From Slackia sp. (GTDB lineage Bacteria; Actinomycetota; Coriobacteriia; Anaerosomatales; Anaerosomataceae), in the NCBI GenBank assembly GCA_020725885.1, contig DYEA01000014.1, positions 56,592 to 120,591 of the forward strand: a DNA stretch of 64,000 nt, given 5' to 3'. How positions within the stretch are numbered: the stretch's first letter is position 1; each line of letters begins with the position of its first letter. The translations under genes and the position numbers were made by a program. Below the pieces are notes generated by a model, which saw only the letters and a program-made list of their open reading frames with translations, did no database searches and was not told where the DNA came from. Of this stretch, positions 26,727 to 34,664 are shown one piece after another.

Positions 26727-27380
26727 TCAGCCCTCGTCGCAGCCGCCGGCGGGGCAGCCGCATCCGTCGTCGCACGCGAGCGCGACCCCCGCTCGCTCGC
26801 GTTTGACGTCCGCGAGTATCGCGAGCCCGCCTCGCACGACGAGCGCGGAGATGAGCGCGCCCGCGACGAGGTCGGGCACCGGCGACCTCAGAAGCGCCAC
26901 GAGCGCTCCAGCGACGATGACGCCGAGGTTCGCCAGAACGTCGTTCACCGAGAAGATCCACGACGCCCGCATGTGCACGCCGCCGTCGCGGTGCTTCGAG
27001 ATGATCGACAGGCACCACGCATTCGCCGCCAGCGCCAGCACGCCGACGCCCATCATGAGCGCGCTTCGCGGCTCGCTTCCGACGACCGCCTTACGGACCG
27101 TCTCCGCGAGCACCGACAGGCCGAGGGCCGTCTGCAGGATGCCGCTTGCTCCCGCGGCGCGCAGCTTGAAGCGGTCGGCCCGCCCGACTGCTGCAAGCGC
27201 GAGGCCGTACACGCCCGCGTCGGCCAGCATGTCGAGCGAGTCCGCGAGCAGCCCGGCCGACCGGGCGAGCAGGCCCGCGCCGACCTCCACCAGGAACATG
27301 ACGGCGTTGATGGCGAGCAGCAGCCGCAGCGCGTCCCGTTCGAGCCGCTCGGCCGCTTCTTCACACTCGCACCCGCTCAC
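26727..27380 (-). CDS. Cation diffusion facilitator family transporter (short form)
   Basis: A 217-residue inner-membrane transporter with six predicted helices. The metal site in helix 2 is ADSLDMLAD. In helix 5 it is SVNDVLANLGV rather than the HxxxD of zinc exporters, which fits a distinct small CDF group. The N-terminus (GCECEEAAE) and C-terminus (CDDGCGCPAGGCDEG) are Cys-rich, plausible metal-binding tails. The start is GTG 27380 after AAGGAAAGGGG; the frame extends to 27437. It is convergent with the antiporter operon (15-bp gap) and divergent from the Ca2+ exchanger. The metal is unknown. Confidence 0.85.
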   Translation of the reverse strand: MSGCECEEAAERLERDALRLLLAINAVMFLVEVGAGLLARSAGLLADSLDMLADAGVYGLALAAVGRADRFKLRAAGASGILQTALGLSVLAETVRKAVVGSEPRSALMMGVGVLALAANAWCLSIISKHRDGGVHMRASWIFSVNDVLANLGVIVAGALVALLRSPVPDLVAGALISALVVRGGLAILADVKRERAGVALACDDGCGCPAGGCDEG

Positions 27381-27467
27381 GCGCGACCCCTTTCCTTGCC
27401 AGCGCCGCCACACGATCAGCGGCGCTCCTGCTGCCACCAGCGCCGCAGTGTGTCATCATACACCTGT

Positions 27468-28403
27468 ATGGACATCATCGCGACCATAGCCGGCCTGGCT
27501 GCGCTGTTCATCGGCGGCGAGTGGCTCGTCCGCGGAGCGGTTTCTGCGGCGCGGGCGCTCGGCGTGTCCCGCCTGCTCATCGGGCTCACGATCGTCGCAG
27601 CATCCACGTCTTCGCCCGAGCTTCTCGTCTCGCTGCGCGCGGCCGTGGACGGCCACCCGGACATCGCGGTCGGCAACGTCGTCGGCTCGAACATCGCGAA
27701 CATCGCGCTCGTGCTCGGCCTGTGTGCGCTCATCTCGCCGATCAGGATCGAACCCGCTCGCATCCGGCCCGACGTCGTCGCTGGCCTTTCCGGCGCGCTT
27801 GCCGTGGGCGTGCTCGCGGTGCTCGCACGCGCGCCCGTGTGGGCCGGTGCGCTGCTGCTGGCAGCCGGCGTCGCGCATACCGCTGCGGCCTACCAACGCT
27901 CGCGGACGGACACCGACGAGCACGAAGACGTGGCTGACGAGATCCCGCAGATCGCGGGATGGCTCGGCATGGTGGTGCGCATCGCCGGCGGCGTCGCGCT
28001 GCTCGCAGTCGGCGCGGACTGGCTCGTGTGGGGCGCGAAGAGCATCGCGCTCGATTTCGGCGTGCCCGAGGCGGCAATCGCGGTGACGCTCGTCGCAGTC
28101 GGCACCTCCCTGCCGGAGATCGCCACCTCGCTCGTGGCTGCGTGGCGCGGCCACAGCGAGGTCGCCGTCGGCAACGCGATCGGCTCGAACGTCTTCAACA
28201 TCTTCGGCGTGCTCGGGTTCACCGCGGCCGTGGCGCCGGTGCCGATCGCCGGACGTTTCCTCACGTTCGAGATCCCCGTGCTCCTCGCCTTCACAGCCGT
28301 CGCAGGGTGGGCGCTCGCCGTGCGCGGCCGCATGGGGCGGGCGGTGGGTGCCGCGCTCATCGCTGTCTACGCGGGATACGTCGTGGCGACCTTCATGCGC
28401 TGA
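27468..28403 (+). CDS. Calcium/sodium antiporter, YrbG/CaxA family
   Basis: A 311-residue membrane exchanger with ten helices in two inverted halves. Both alpha-repeat motifs are clear: LTIVAASTSSPELLVS with GNVVGSNIANI, and VTLVAVGTSLPEIATS with GNAIGSNVFNI; the acidic residues that bind Ca2+/Na+ are present. The first repeat has AAST where AFGT is usual. The ATG at 27468 has no Shine-Dalgarno site. A CATACA 6 bp upstream may be a -10 box, so the message could be leaderless. Confidence 0.93.
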   Translation: MDIIATIAGLAALFIGGEWLVRGAVSAARALGVSRLLIGLTIVAASTSSPELLVSLRAAVDGHPDIAVGNVVGSNIANIALVLGLCALISPIRIEPARIRPDVVAGLSGALAVGVLAVLARAPVWAGALLLAAGVAHTAAAYQRSRTDTDEHEDVADEIPQIAGWLGMVVRIAGGVALLAVGADWLVWGAKSIALDFGVPEAAIAVTLVAVGTSLPEIATSLVAAWRGHSEVAVGNAIGSNVFNIFGVLGFTAAVAPVPIAGRFLTFEIPVLLAFTAVAGWALAVRGRMGRAVGAALIAVYAGYVVATFMR

Positions 28404-28430
28404 GATCCCCGCAGCCCGCTGCTATCGACC

Positions 28431-28452
28431 GGAGCGCGGCACCGCGCGCTCC
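28431..28452 (+). terminator. 8-bp hairpin after the Ca2+/Na+ exchanger
   Basis: GGAGCGCG and CGCGCTCC pair around a 6-nt loop, 28 bp after the stop codon and just before the promoter of the next gene. No T-run. Confidence 0.6.
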
Positions 28453-28453
28453 C

Positions 28454-28483
28454 CTGGCACGAAGCGTGCTGTCGCGGTAGAGT
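28454..28483 (+). promoter_or_regulatory. Predicted promoter of the radical SAM/SPASM gene
   Basis: CTGGCA (28454-28459), an 18-bp spacer and TAGAGT (28478-28483). The distance to the ATG leaves a 5' leader of about 58 nt containing AGGAGG. Confidence 0.45.
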
Positions 28484-28547
28484 GCGTGGTGCACGTATCC
28501 AGCCTCGCCGGCACGGGGCGCCTCGCAGATACCAGGAGGCTTCGCCG

Positions 28548-29744
28548 ATGGCGCACGTCCGTTCGCTGTTCTTCAATGGGCCTTTGTCCGAAATCGAGGA
28601 CAAGGCCTTCAAGGCCGCCTCGCTCGGCAGGCCGTCCGACATCATCTGGAACATCACCAACCGCTGCAATCTGCTCTGCGAGCACTGCTACATGGCCGCC
28701 GACGGCCACCGGCGGCCGAACGAGCTCACGCACGAGGAGGCCATCGCGCTCGTCAAGCAGATGGGCGAGGTCGGCGTGCCGATGCTGTTCCTGTCCGGCG
28801 GCGAGCCCATGGTCAGGCCCGACTTCTGGGAGATCCTCGAAGAGGCGCACCGCCAGGGCATCCGCCCGACCGTCTCCACCAACTGCACGCTCATCGACCG
28901 CGACGCCGCCCGCCGCCTGAAGGCGAACGGCGTCCGCTGGATCGCGACCTCGCTCTACGGCCCCGACGAGTTCCACGACGCGATGGTGCGGGTGCCTGGG
29001 ACGCGGCAGCGCGTCGTCGAGGCGATCCGCGTCCTGCGCGAGGAAGGCGTCGGCGTGGTGCTGAAGACGGCGCTCTCGAAGGAGACCTGGCCGTACATCT
29101 ACGACCTCATCCAGACCGCGAAAGACCTCGACTGCGGCCTCATCTACATCTGCGACCTCATCACGAGCGGCCGCTCGGAAGGCGAGGAGGACACCCGCGT
29201 GTCCAACGACCAGTGGCGCGAGCTCGCCGACTGGATATTGGACGACGTGCTCGACCCCGACCAGAAGCTCGAGTACGACATCGGCGCCCTGCCCTCGATC
29301 ATCCCGTACATGGCCGAACGGCTCCTCGAGCGCGACATCGACGTCACGAAGGGGCTCGAGCGCCTCAAGATCATGAGCGCCTGCCCCGTCGGCAAGGGCC
29401 ACATGAACATCAACTCCGAAGGCGGCATCATGCCGTGCCAGTTCGCGCAGGACTGGGTCGTCGGCAACGTGCGCGAGATGTCGCTCACGGAAGCCGTGCA
29501 GGTGCTCTACCAGCTCGACCTGCAGGAGTCGAAAGGCGCGTGCTCGCCTGAGGAGTGCGAGTACACGCGCATCTGCCGCGGGTGCCGCACGAAGGCGTGG
29601 CAGCAGTTCGGCGACCCGTTCGCGGAGGACACGACGTGCATCCTGCGGCGCGACACCGAGCGCACGCTCGCAAGCCACGACGCGATGCGCGAGCCGAGGC
29701 CGAGCCCGGCCGCGCCGTGCATGGCGCCAGGCGGCTGCGGATAA
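28548..29744 (+). CDS. Radical SAM/SPASM domain protein
   Basis: A 398-residue iron-sulfur enzyme. The radical SAM [4Fe-4S] motif is RCNLLCEHCY (about residues 38-47), with the SAM-binding FLSGGEPM near 80. The SPASM region in the C-terminal third has CPVGKGHMNI, GGIMPCQ, CSPEEC and ICRGCR, enough cysteines for two auxiliary clusters. Relatives make peptide thioether links, maturate sulfatases, or carry out haem/PQQ steps (AhbD, PqqE). No precursor peptide or partner enzyme is adjacent, so the substrate is unknown. The ATG follows AGGAGG. Confidence 0.9.
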   Translation: MAHVRSLFFNGPLSEIEDKAFKAASLGRPSDIIWNITNRCNLLCEHCYMAADGHRRPNELTHEEAIALVKQMGEVGVPMLFLSGGEPMVRPDFWEILEEAHRQGIRPTVSTNCTLIDRDAARRLKANGVRWIATSLYGPDEFHDAMVRVPGTRQRVVEAIRVLREEGVGVVLKTALSKETWPYIYDLIQTAKDLDCGLIYICDLITSGRSEGEEDTRVSNDQWRELADWILDDVLDPDQKLEYDIGALPSIIPYMAERLLERDIDVTKGLERLKIMSACPVGKGHMNINSEGGIMPCQFAQDWVVGNVREMSLTEAVQVLYQLDLQESKGACSPEECEYTRICRGCRTKAWQQFGDPFAEDTTCILRRDTERTLASHDAMREPRPSPAAPCMAPGGCG

Positions 29745-29781
29745 GAGCGGCCGGCAAGCGGCGACCTCGCTCGCGCCGCCG

Positions 29782-30357
29782 TCAGCCGATGAAGCGCTTG
29801 CCCACCGTGTAGGCGTCCGCAACCTTCTCGCCGAGGCGCCGGTACTCGCGCACGGTCGGGATGTAGACGAGCGGATCGATCCGGTCCGCAAGCGGCTTCT
29901 CGCCCGACTCGTCCAAGACGGCCTCGTCGACGTGCGTCTCGACGATCTCGCCGATCACGACGGTGTGGTCGCCGTGCTCGAACATGCGCGCCACGCGGCA
30001 CTCGAGGTTGTGCGGGCACTCGGCGATGATCGGGGCGCTCACGACCGCCCCGGGCACCGCCGTCAGCCCGGCCTCGCGGAGCTTGTCGGGCACCGTCCGG
30101 CCGCTCACGATGCCGGTGAAGTCGAGCTGCGCGGCCATGTCCGCGCGCGGCGTGTTGACGGTGAACTCGCCCGAGCGCTCGATCAGCTCGAGCGTCTTGC
30201 GGGTGCTCCGGATCGACATCATCACGCTCGGCGGTTTGGCGCCCGCGATGGCGATCCACGCCACCGCCATGACGTCCACCTCGCCGTCTGCGGCGCTCAC
30301 GACGAACACAGCGGGCATCGGATACAGCAGCTCGCGCGGACCCAGGCGTCGCTTCAT
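29782..30357 (-). CDS. Flavin reductase-like/FMN-binding split-barrel protein
   Basis: A 191-residue cytosolic flavoprotein of the flavin reductase domain family: RELLYPMPAVFVVSAAD, SIRSTRKTLELIERSGEFTV with the NTP motif, and a C-terminal half ending RIDPLVYIPTVREYRRLGEK. Homologues reduce FMN/FAD or act as oxidoreductases in anaerobes. The start ATG 30357 follows AGGGGAG. It is divergent from the nuclease gene, and convergent with the radical SAM gene across a 37-bp gap. Confidence 0.88.
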   Translation of the reverse strand: MKRRLGPRELLYPMPAVFVVSAADGEVDVMAVAWIAIAGAKPPSVMMSIRSTRKTLELIERSGEFTVNTPRADMAAQLDFTGIVSGRTVPDKLREAGLTAVPGAVVSAPIIAECPHNLECRVARMFEHGDHTVVIGEIVETHVDEAVLDESGEKPLADRIDPLVYIPTVREYRRLGEKVADAYTVGKRFIG

Positions 30358-30425
30358 GCTCGGCTCCCCTCTGACGCCGTCAGGCATCGAGTGTATGCTG
30401 ACGTCGCAGGACTGTCAGCGGAGGC

Positions 30426-31124
30426 GTGGTGCAGAAGGATAGCAAAGACAGCCGGAACGCCCGCCGGTGGTTCATCCTGGCGGCCGTCGCCGTGGCATTC
30501 GCGATCGCTCTCGCCGGGTGTTCAGTCGCAGACCAGACGCCGCGGGCCGACCAGCCGGCTCCAGCCTCTGCTTCGACACGGAGCGTCGCGCCCCGTACAG
30601 CGGATTCAACGACGGAGCCCGCCGGTGACGGAGGCGACACGGCCCCGCCCGCAGCGAGCGTCGAAGGCGACGGCGCGCTCCCGGCGATCGAGGCCACCCG
30701 AGCCGCCGTCGTGCGGGTCGTCGACGGCGACACCGCCGTGTTCCGCCTCGGCGACGGCCGCGAAGAGAAGACGCGCTTCATCGGCATCGACACGCCGGAG
30801 TCGACGACGCGGCACGAGCCGTTCGGAGCAGAAGCCTCGGCATACACGAAGCGCGCCTTGCCGAGAGGTCGAGCCGTGTGGCTGGAGACCGACGCGGACC
30901 TGCGCGACCGCTACGGACGGCTGCTCGCGTACGTGTGGCTCGAGCTGCCTGGGCAGGACCCGGATGCGGAAGCGCCGGCCAAGATGTTGAACGCGAAGCT
31001 CGCGCTCGACGGATACGCGACCCAGCTGACCATCCCGCCGAACGTGCGGTACGCGCACGTGTTCGCAGAGTGCGTGGCCCGCGCCCGAGAAGCCGGGCGG
31101 GGTCTCTGGAGGTTGCAGCCATGA
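30426..31124 (+). CDS. Thermonuclease (SNase-like) lipoprotein
   Basis: A 232-residue exported nuclease. The N-terminal signal ends in the lipobox LAGC, so it should be anchored to the outside of the membrane; a Ser/Thr/Ala/Pro-rich linker follows (about 37-92). The SNase domain (93-230) has VVDGDTAVFRLG, TRFIGIDTPES (catalytic Arg and Glu region) and RDRYGRLLAYV (second catalytic Arg), with the Ca2+-binding Asp residues present. GTG 30426 or the adjacent GTG 30429 is the start after CGGAGG. Its stop overlaps the next gene start by four bases (ATGA). Confidence 0.9.
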   Translation: MVQKDSKDSRNARRWFILAAVAVAFAIALAGCSVADQTPRADQPAPASASTRSVAPRTADSTTEPAGDGGDTAPPAASVEGDGALPAIEATRAAVVRVVDGDTAVFRLGDGREEKTRFIGIDTPESTTRHEPFGAEASAYTKRALPRGRAVWLETDADLRDRYGRLLAYVWLELPGQDPDAEAPAKMLNAKLALDGYATQLTIPPNVRYAHVFAECVARAREAGRGLWRLQP

Positions 31125-33451
31125 GCACGCCCGGTTCGCCGAGCGCGGCCGGCGCGCGCCATCGAACGGTCGAGGCGCTCTTCGGGGACCGCATCGTCGA
31201 ATGGGTGCTTGCCTCGGACGAGCCTGCGGCCCGCTTCGCCGTGCGCACCGCCGTGCTCGGCGAACCCGAGGACTCGCCCGGCGCGGCAGTCGACCGCCAG
31301 GCCGGCATCGCGACGCGCGCCGTCCGGGACCTCGTCGAGACCCTGCCGAGAGGGTGGTCTGAAGCGTACGAGCGGCGGGATTCGTTGCGCCACCCGCCGA
31401 ACGCCCTGCTCGTCCTGCACGACCTCGGCGTGCGCCGGGGAGACTTCCCCTCCGTCGACGCCGTGCTCGAGGAGCTGCTCGAGAGCCGCGACCGCCACGG
31501 GCGTTTCATCGGCCACACGGCCGGAAGCCATCCTACCCAGGCGTCGCCGCCCGCGCTCTGCGACGCGCACGCAGTCCTCGAGGTGGCCTTGCGCTACGGC
31601 CTCCGGGACGACCCGCGCGTCGAACGCGCGCTGGAGCAGGCGCTTGTCGACATGCGACGCTCCGACGCGGGCCGCGCATGGTGCTGCGAGGCGCGCTCGC
31701 GCCTGCTGGCGCTCCGCCGCCAGGAATGCGAGATCTGCCCCCACGCCACCGTCCACGCCCTGCGTGCGTTCGCGCTGCTTCCTGCATCCGAGCGTCCCGC
31801 GCTCGCTGCAGAGGCCGCCCGCGCGCTGCTGGCCGTGTGGAGTGCCCGCGACGCGCTGCGGCCGAGCGGATTCGGGCACGGCTACCAGTTCGCGGCCATC
31901 AAGTGGCCGCACTTGTGGTACGACGCGCTCGCAGTCGTCGAAGCCGTCACTCCGTACACAGTGGTGTGGGCGGGAGCCGGGCACGATCCCGGCGACCGGC
32001 GCGCTCTCGCCGAGGTCGCGGCGACGCTCATCGACACGAACCTCGACGCCGAGGGACGCGTCGTGCCGCAGCGGGTCGCTCCTGGATTCCGCGATCTGTC
32101 CGTGGGGCGGAAGGGAGAGCCGTCGCCGCTCGCCACGGCCTTCGTGCTTGCGGCGATCAGGCCGCTCGCGGCGATGTCGGGAGAGATCGCCGCCGTAGAG
32201 CCGGCCCGGCCTCGCACAGTCCGACGGCACGCCGCACATCGCACCACGTGTGTGACCCTCGAACAACCCGCCGAGGCCCGCACCGCCTCGGTGGTCGCCC
32301 GCCAGCTCGCGCGCCAGCACATCGGCACGCCCTGGATCCAAGCCAGCCCGGAGACGTTCGTGTCCGACATCGTCGCCTTCCCGGTCATCGACCCCCGCGC
32401 GCCGTTCCTCGCCGTCGCCGACCGCTTGGGCGCCGACGCCGCTGGTCGTCTTGCCACGGCGCTGTACGAGCGCCGGACGCTCGTGACGTTCCGGTGCATG
32501 CGCGGCGGCCTGCACGTCGTGCGCGCCGACATGCTGCCCATCGTCGCCCAGGCGACCGGCCGGGCCGTGCGGCACCACTCGGCGCGTTTCCTTGGCTCGC
32601 GCGGCATCACGGCCCGCCACTACGAGGTCCTCGCGGAACGGATCCTGGACGCGCTTGCCGACGGCCCATTGTCGGCGCGCGAGATACGGGAACGGCTGCG
32701 CCCGCACGCAGACGTGAGCGCGGTGCTCACTCACATGTGCAACGAAGGGCTCGTCGTGCGCGACCTGCCTGAAGACGGACCGTGGGGCAGGAAGCCGCGG
32801 TTCGCTCGGTTCGACACGACGCTGCCCGGCCTGCGCCTCGACGACATGAGCGAAGAGCAGGCCACCCGCGAGCTGGTGCGTGCCTACGTGCGCGCGTACG
32901 CTCCAGTGACCGAAGCGGACATCGCCTGGTGGACAGGGGCTGGACCCCGACGCACGGCGCGGGCGCTGGAGGAGATCGCCGACGAGCTGGCCGAGGTCCG
33001 GGTCGCCGGTTTCGAGCAGGCCGCCTTCGTCCACCTCGCCGACGCGGACGAGCTCGAGGCTGCCGCGATCGCCGGACGGCCGGTGGTGGCCCTGCTCCCG
33101 GCCGGCGACCCGCTGCTGTCCTCGCGCAGGCAGCGCGGCATCCACGTCCCTGACGCCGTCCGCTCCGCCGTCTTCGACAAGAACGGCCGGCCCGCACCGG
33201 CCATCGCCATCGACGGCGTCGTCCGGGGCGTCTGGGACTTGACGCGCTCGGGCGACGTCCTGCTGTACGCGGCCACGCCGCTGGACGACGTGCAGCGGAG
33301 CTCTATCGAGCACAGAGCGGCACAGGTCGCCTCCGCGCTCGGGGCGCCAGGCCACGTCCGCTGGGTGGATCGCGCGCCCGAGCTCGGCCGAGGTCACCTC
33401 AGCAACGTGGTGCACCCGCTCTCGAGCACACCGGGACCCGACGCAGGCTGA
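31121..33451 (+). CDS. Alpha-toroid (prenyltransferase-like) domain fused to an AlkZ-like winged-helix domain
   Basis: A 776-residue protein. Residues 1-380 are helical repeats resembling alpha/alpha-toroid proteins (for example LEVALRYGLRDDPRVERAL, CPHATVHALRAFALLPASER, AIKWPHLWYDALAVVEAV). Residues 395-776 match the AlkZ/YcaQ HTH_42 DNA-glycosylase family: TLVTFRCMRGGLHVVRADML, then winged helices around 510-570. In active AlkZ-type enzymes a Q-x-Q or Q-x-D motif near the domain start is catalytic; at the matching place this protein has FPVIDPRAP (V422-I423-D424), so the first Gln seems lost. It is translationally coupled to the secreted nuclease gene. Its function is unknown: DNA binding or a non-glycosylase role is possible. 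Confidence 0.75.
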   Translation: MSTPGSPSAAGARHRTVEALFGDRIVEWVLASDEPAARFAVRTAVLGEPEDSPGAAVDRQAGIATRAVRDLVETLPRGWSEAYERRDSLRHPPNALLVLHDLGVRRGDFPSVDAVLEELLESRDRHGRFIGHTAGSHPTQASPPALCDAHAVLEVALRYGLRDDPRVERALEQALVDMRRSDAGRAWCCEARSRLLALRRQECEICPHATVHALRAFALLPASERPALAAEAARALLAVWSARDALRPSGFGHGYQFAAIKWPHLWYDALAVVEAVTPYTVVWAGAGHDPGDRRALAEVAATLIDTNLDAEGRVVPQRVAPGFRDLSVGRKGEPSPLATAFVLAAIRPLAAMSGEIAAVEPARPRTVRRHAAHRTTCVTLEQPAEARTASVVARQLARQHIGTPWIQASPETFVSDIVAFPVIDPRAPFLAVADRLGADAAGRLATALYERRTLVTFRCMRGGLHVVRADMLPIVAQATGRAVRHHSARFLGSRGITARHYEVLAERILDALADGPLSAREIRERLRPHADVSAVLTHMCNEGLVVRDLPEDGPWGRKPRFARFDTTLPGLRLDDMSEEQATRELVRAYVRAYAPVTEADIAWWTGAGPRRTARALEEIADELAEVRVAGFEQAAFVHLADADELEAAAIAGRPVVALLPAGDPLLSSRRQRGIHVPDAVRSAVFDKNGRPAPAIAIDGVVRGVWDLTRSGDVLLYAATPLDDVQRSSIEHRAAQVASALGAPGHVRWVDRAPELGRGHLSNVVHPLSSTPGPDAG

Positions 33452-33524
33452 GCCGAGATCGAGGAGCCCGCCGCCTCGAGGGGGCAGGGCAAAGGCGCTT
33501 TCGCGGCGACCGGCCAGAAACGAA

Positions 33525-33552
33525 GCAGCACCCGGAGGGGGCCGGGTGCTGC
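33525..33552 (+). terminator. 11-bp hairpin after the AlkZ-like fusion gene
   Basis: GCAGCACCCGG (33525-33535) and its complement (33542-33552) pair perfectly around a G-rich 6-nt loop, 73 bp after the stop codon. Confidence 0.7.
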
Positions 33553-33719
33553 ACATCGCACGGCAGGTTCTCAGGCGGTGCCGCGCGCAGGCCGTGTGTC
33601 GGGCGCGGGGTGGGGGGAGGGGAGGGACGCCCGCACACGTCGCGTTCCAAGAACGCTGTCACGGGTCAGTATCGACCAGCGCAAACATAAACTCAATTCT
33701 CGATTTCTGCCGTATATCG

Positions 33720-33725
33720 TAAGAT
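33720..33725 (+). promoter_or_regulatory. Possible -10 box of a leaderless LysR gene
   Basis: TAAGAT ends 10 bases before the ATG at 33735, in the only clearly AT-richer stretch around here (about 33670-33735). No Shine-Dalgarno site precedes the ATG. This pattern fits a leaderless message; a LysR box would be expected in the same stretch. Confidence 0.4.
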
Positions 33726-33734
33726 GTGCTTACT

Positions 33735-34664
33735 ATGCTGAACCTCAACCGTCTCCGCTTTCTCCGCGAGGTCGCCGCCCGCGGCACGATCGCCGCAGCG
33801 GCTCGGGCACTCTTCATCACCCCATCCGCCGTGTCGCAGCAACTCGCGCTGCTTGAACGCGAGACTGGCGTGCAGCTGTTCGAGCGCACAGGCAAGCGCC
33901 TGCGCCTCACCGCGGCAGGGCAGGCGCTCGTGGAGGACGCCGAACGCATATTCGCGGAGATCGAGCGCGCAGAAGCGCATCTCGACGCGTATTCGCACGG
34001 CCTCCGGGGGCCGCTGCGAACGTGCGCATTCCCGACCGCCGCACGCGCACTACTCGTTCCCGCGCTCGCCAGGCTGCAAGCCGAGCATCCGGAGCTCGCT
34101 GTCTCGATGGTCGACCTCGAGCCAGAGCACAGCCTGCCCATGCTCAAGTCCGGCGAGCTCGACGTGGTGGTGACCTACGGTTTCGACCGCTTGCCTGAAC
34201 GGACCAATCGAGGAACCGAGCGCTTCTTGCTCTTCAGCGAGCCGATCTTCATCGCCCTCCCGGCCTCCCATCCCCTTGCATGCCGAGACGTGCGCGTCGC
34301 CGAACTCGCGGACGAGCAATGGATCGTCGGGCATGACGGCTCGTCGTTCCTCGAGGTCGTCGTGCGCGTGTGCAATGACGCCGGCTTCGATCCGCGGGTG
34401 GACCTGCACAGCAACGACTACCAGGTCATCCTTGCCGCGGTGCAGGCGGGGCTCGGCGTGGCCATCGTCGTTCCTACCGCCCTGTTCGCGGACTACCCAG
34501 GCGTCGTGATCCGCGAGCCGACCGACGTCCGCATGCGTCGCCACGTGCACGCGGTGGTCCGCACCGGGAGCTCCGAACGCCCCGCCATCGCTGCGGCGCT
34601 GGGCGCGCTGAAGGCCGCGGCTGATGCCCTCGCGTGCGAGCTCAAGCTTCCTGCGCGTGCGTGA
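33735..34664 (+). CDS. LysR-family transcriptional regulator
   Basis: A 309-residue regulator with the N-terminal winged helix-turn-helix (residues 3-60: FLREVAARGTIAAAARALFI, SQQLALLERETGVQLFER) and a two-lobed substrate-binding domain (90-300). The ligand is unknown. The ATG at 33735 fits the family N-terminus; GTG 33726 is an alternative. The gene overlaps the convergent histidine kinase gene by 23 bp. No divergent target gene lies upstream, so it may regulate itself or distant genes. Confidence 0.95.
   Translation: MLNLNRLRFLREVAARGTIAAAARALFITPSAVSQQLALLERETGVQLFERTGKRLRLTAAGQALVEDAERIFAEIERAEAHLDAYSHGLRGPLRTCAFPTAARALLVPALARLQAEHPELAVSMVDLEPEHSLPMLKSGELDVVVTYGFDRLPERTNRGTERFLLFSEPIFIALPASHPLACRDVRVAELADEQWIVGHDGSSFLEVVVRVCNDAGFDPRVDLHSNDYQVILAAVQAGLGVAIVVPTALFADYPGVVIREPTDVRMRRHVHAVVRTGSSERPAIAAALGALKAAADALACELKLPARA

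Noticed and set aside
31121..33451. Annotation as an active AlkZ DNA glycosylase
   Set aside because: The catalytic Gln of the family motif is not seen at the aligned position and half of the protein is an unrelated toroid domain, so only the fold is claimed.
30911..33556. Very long minus-strand open frame (881 codons) opposite the AlkZ-like fusion gene
   Set aside because: It is rich in Arg, His, Gly and Pro, with no domain or signal. The opposite strand encodes clear protein families with overlapping start/stop sites. Long antisense frames are expected at this GC content.
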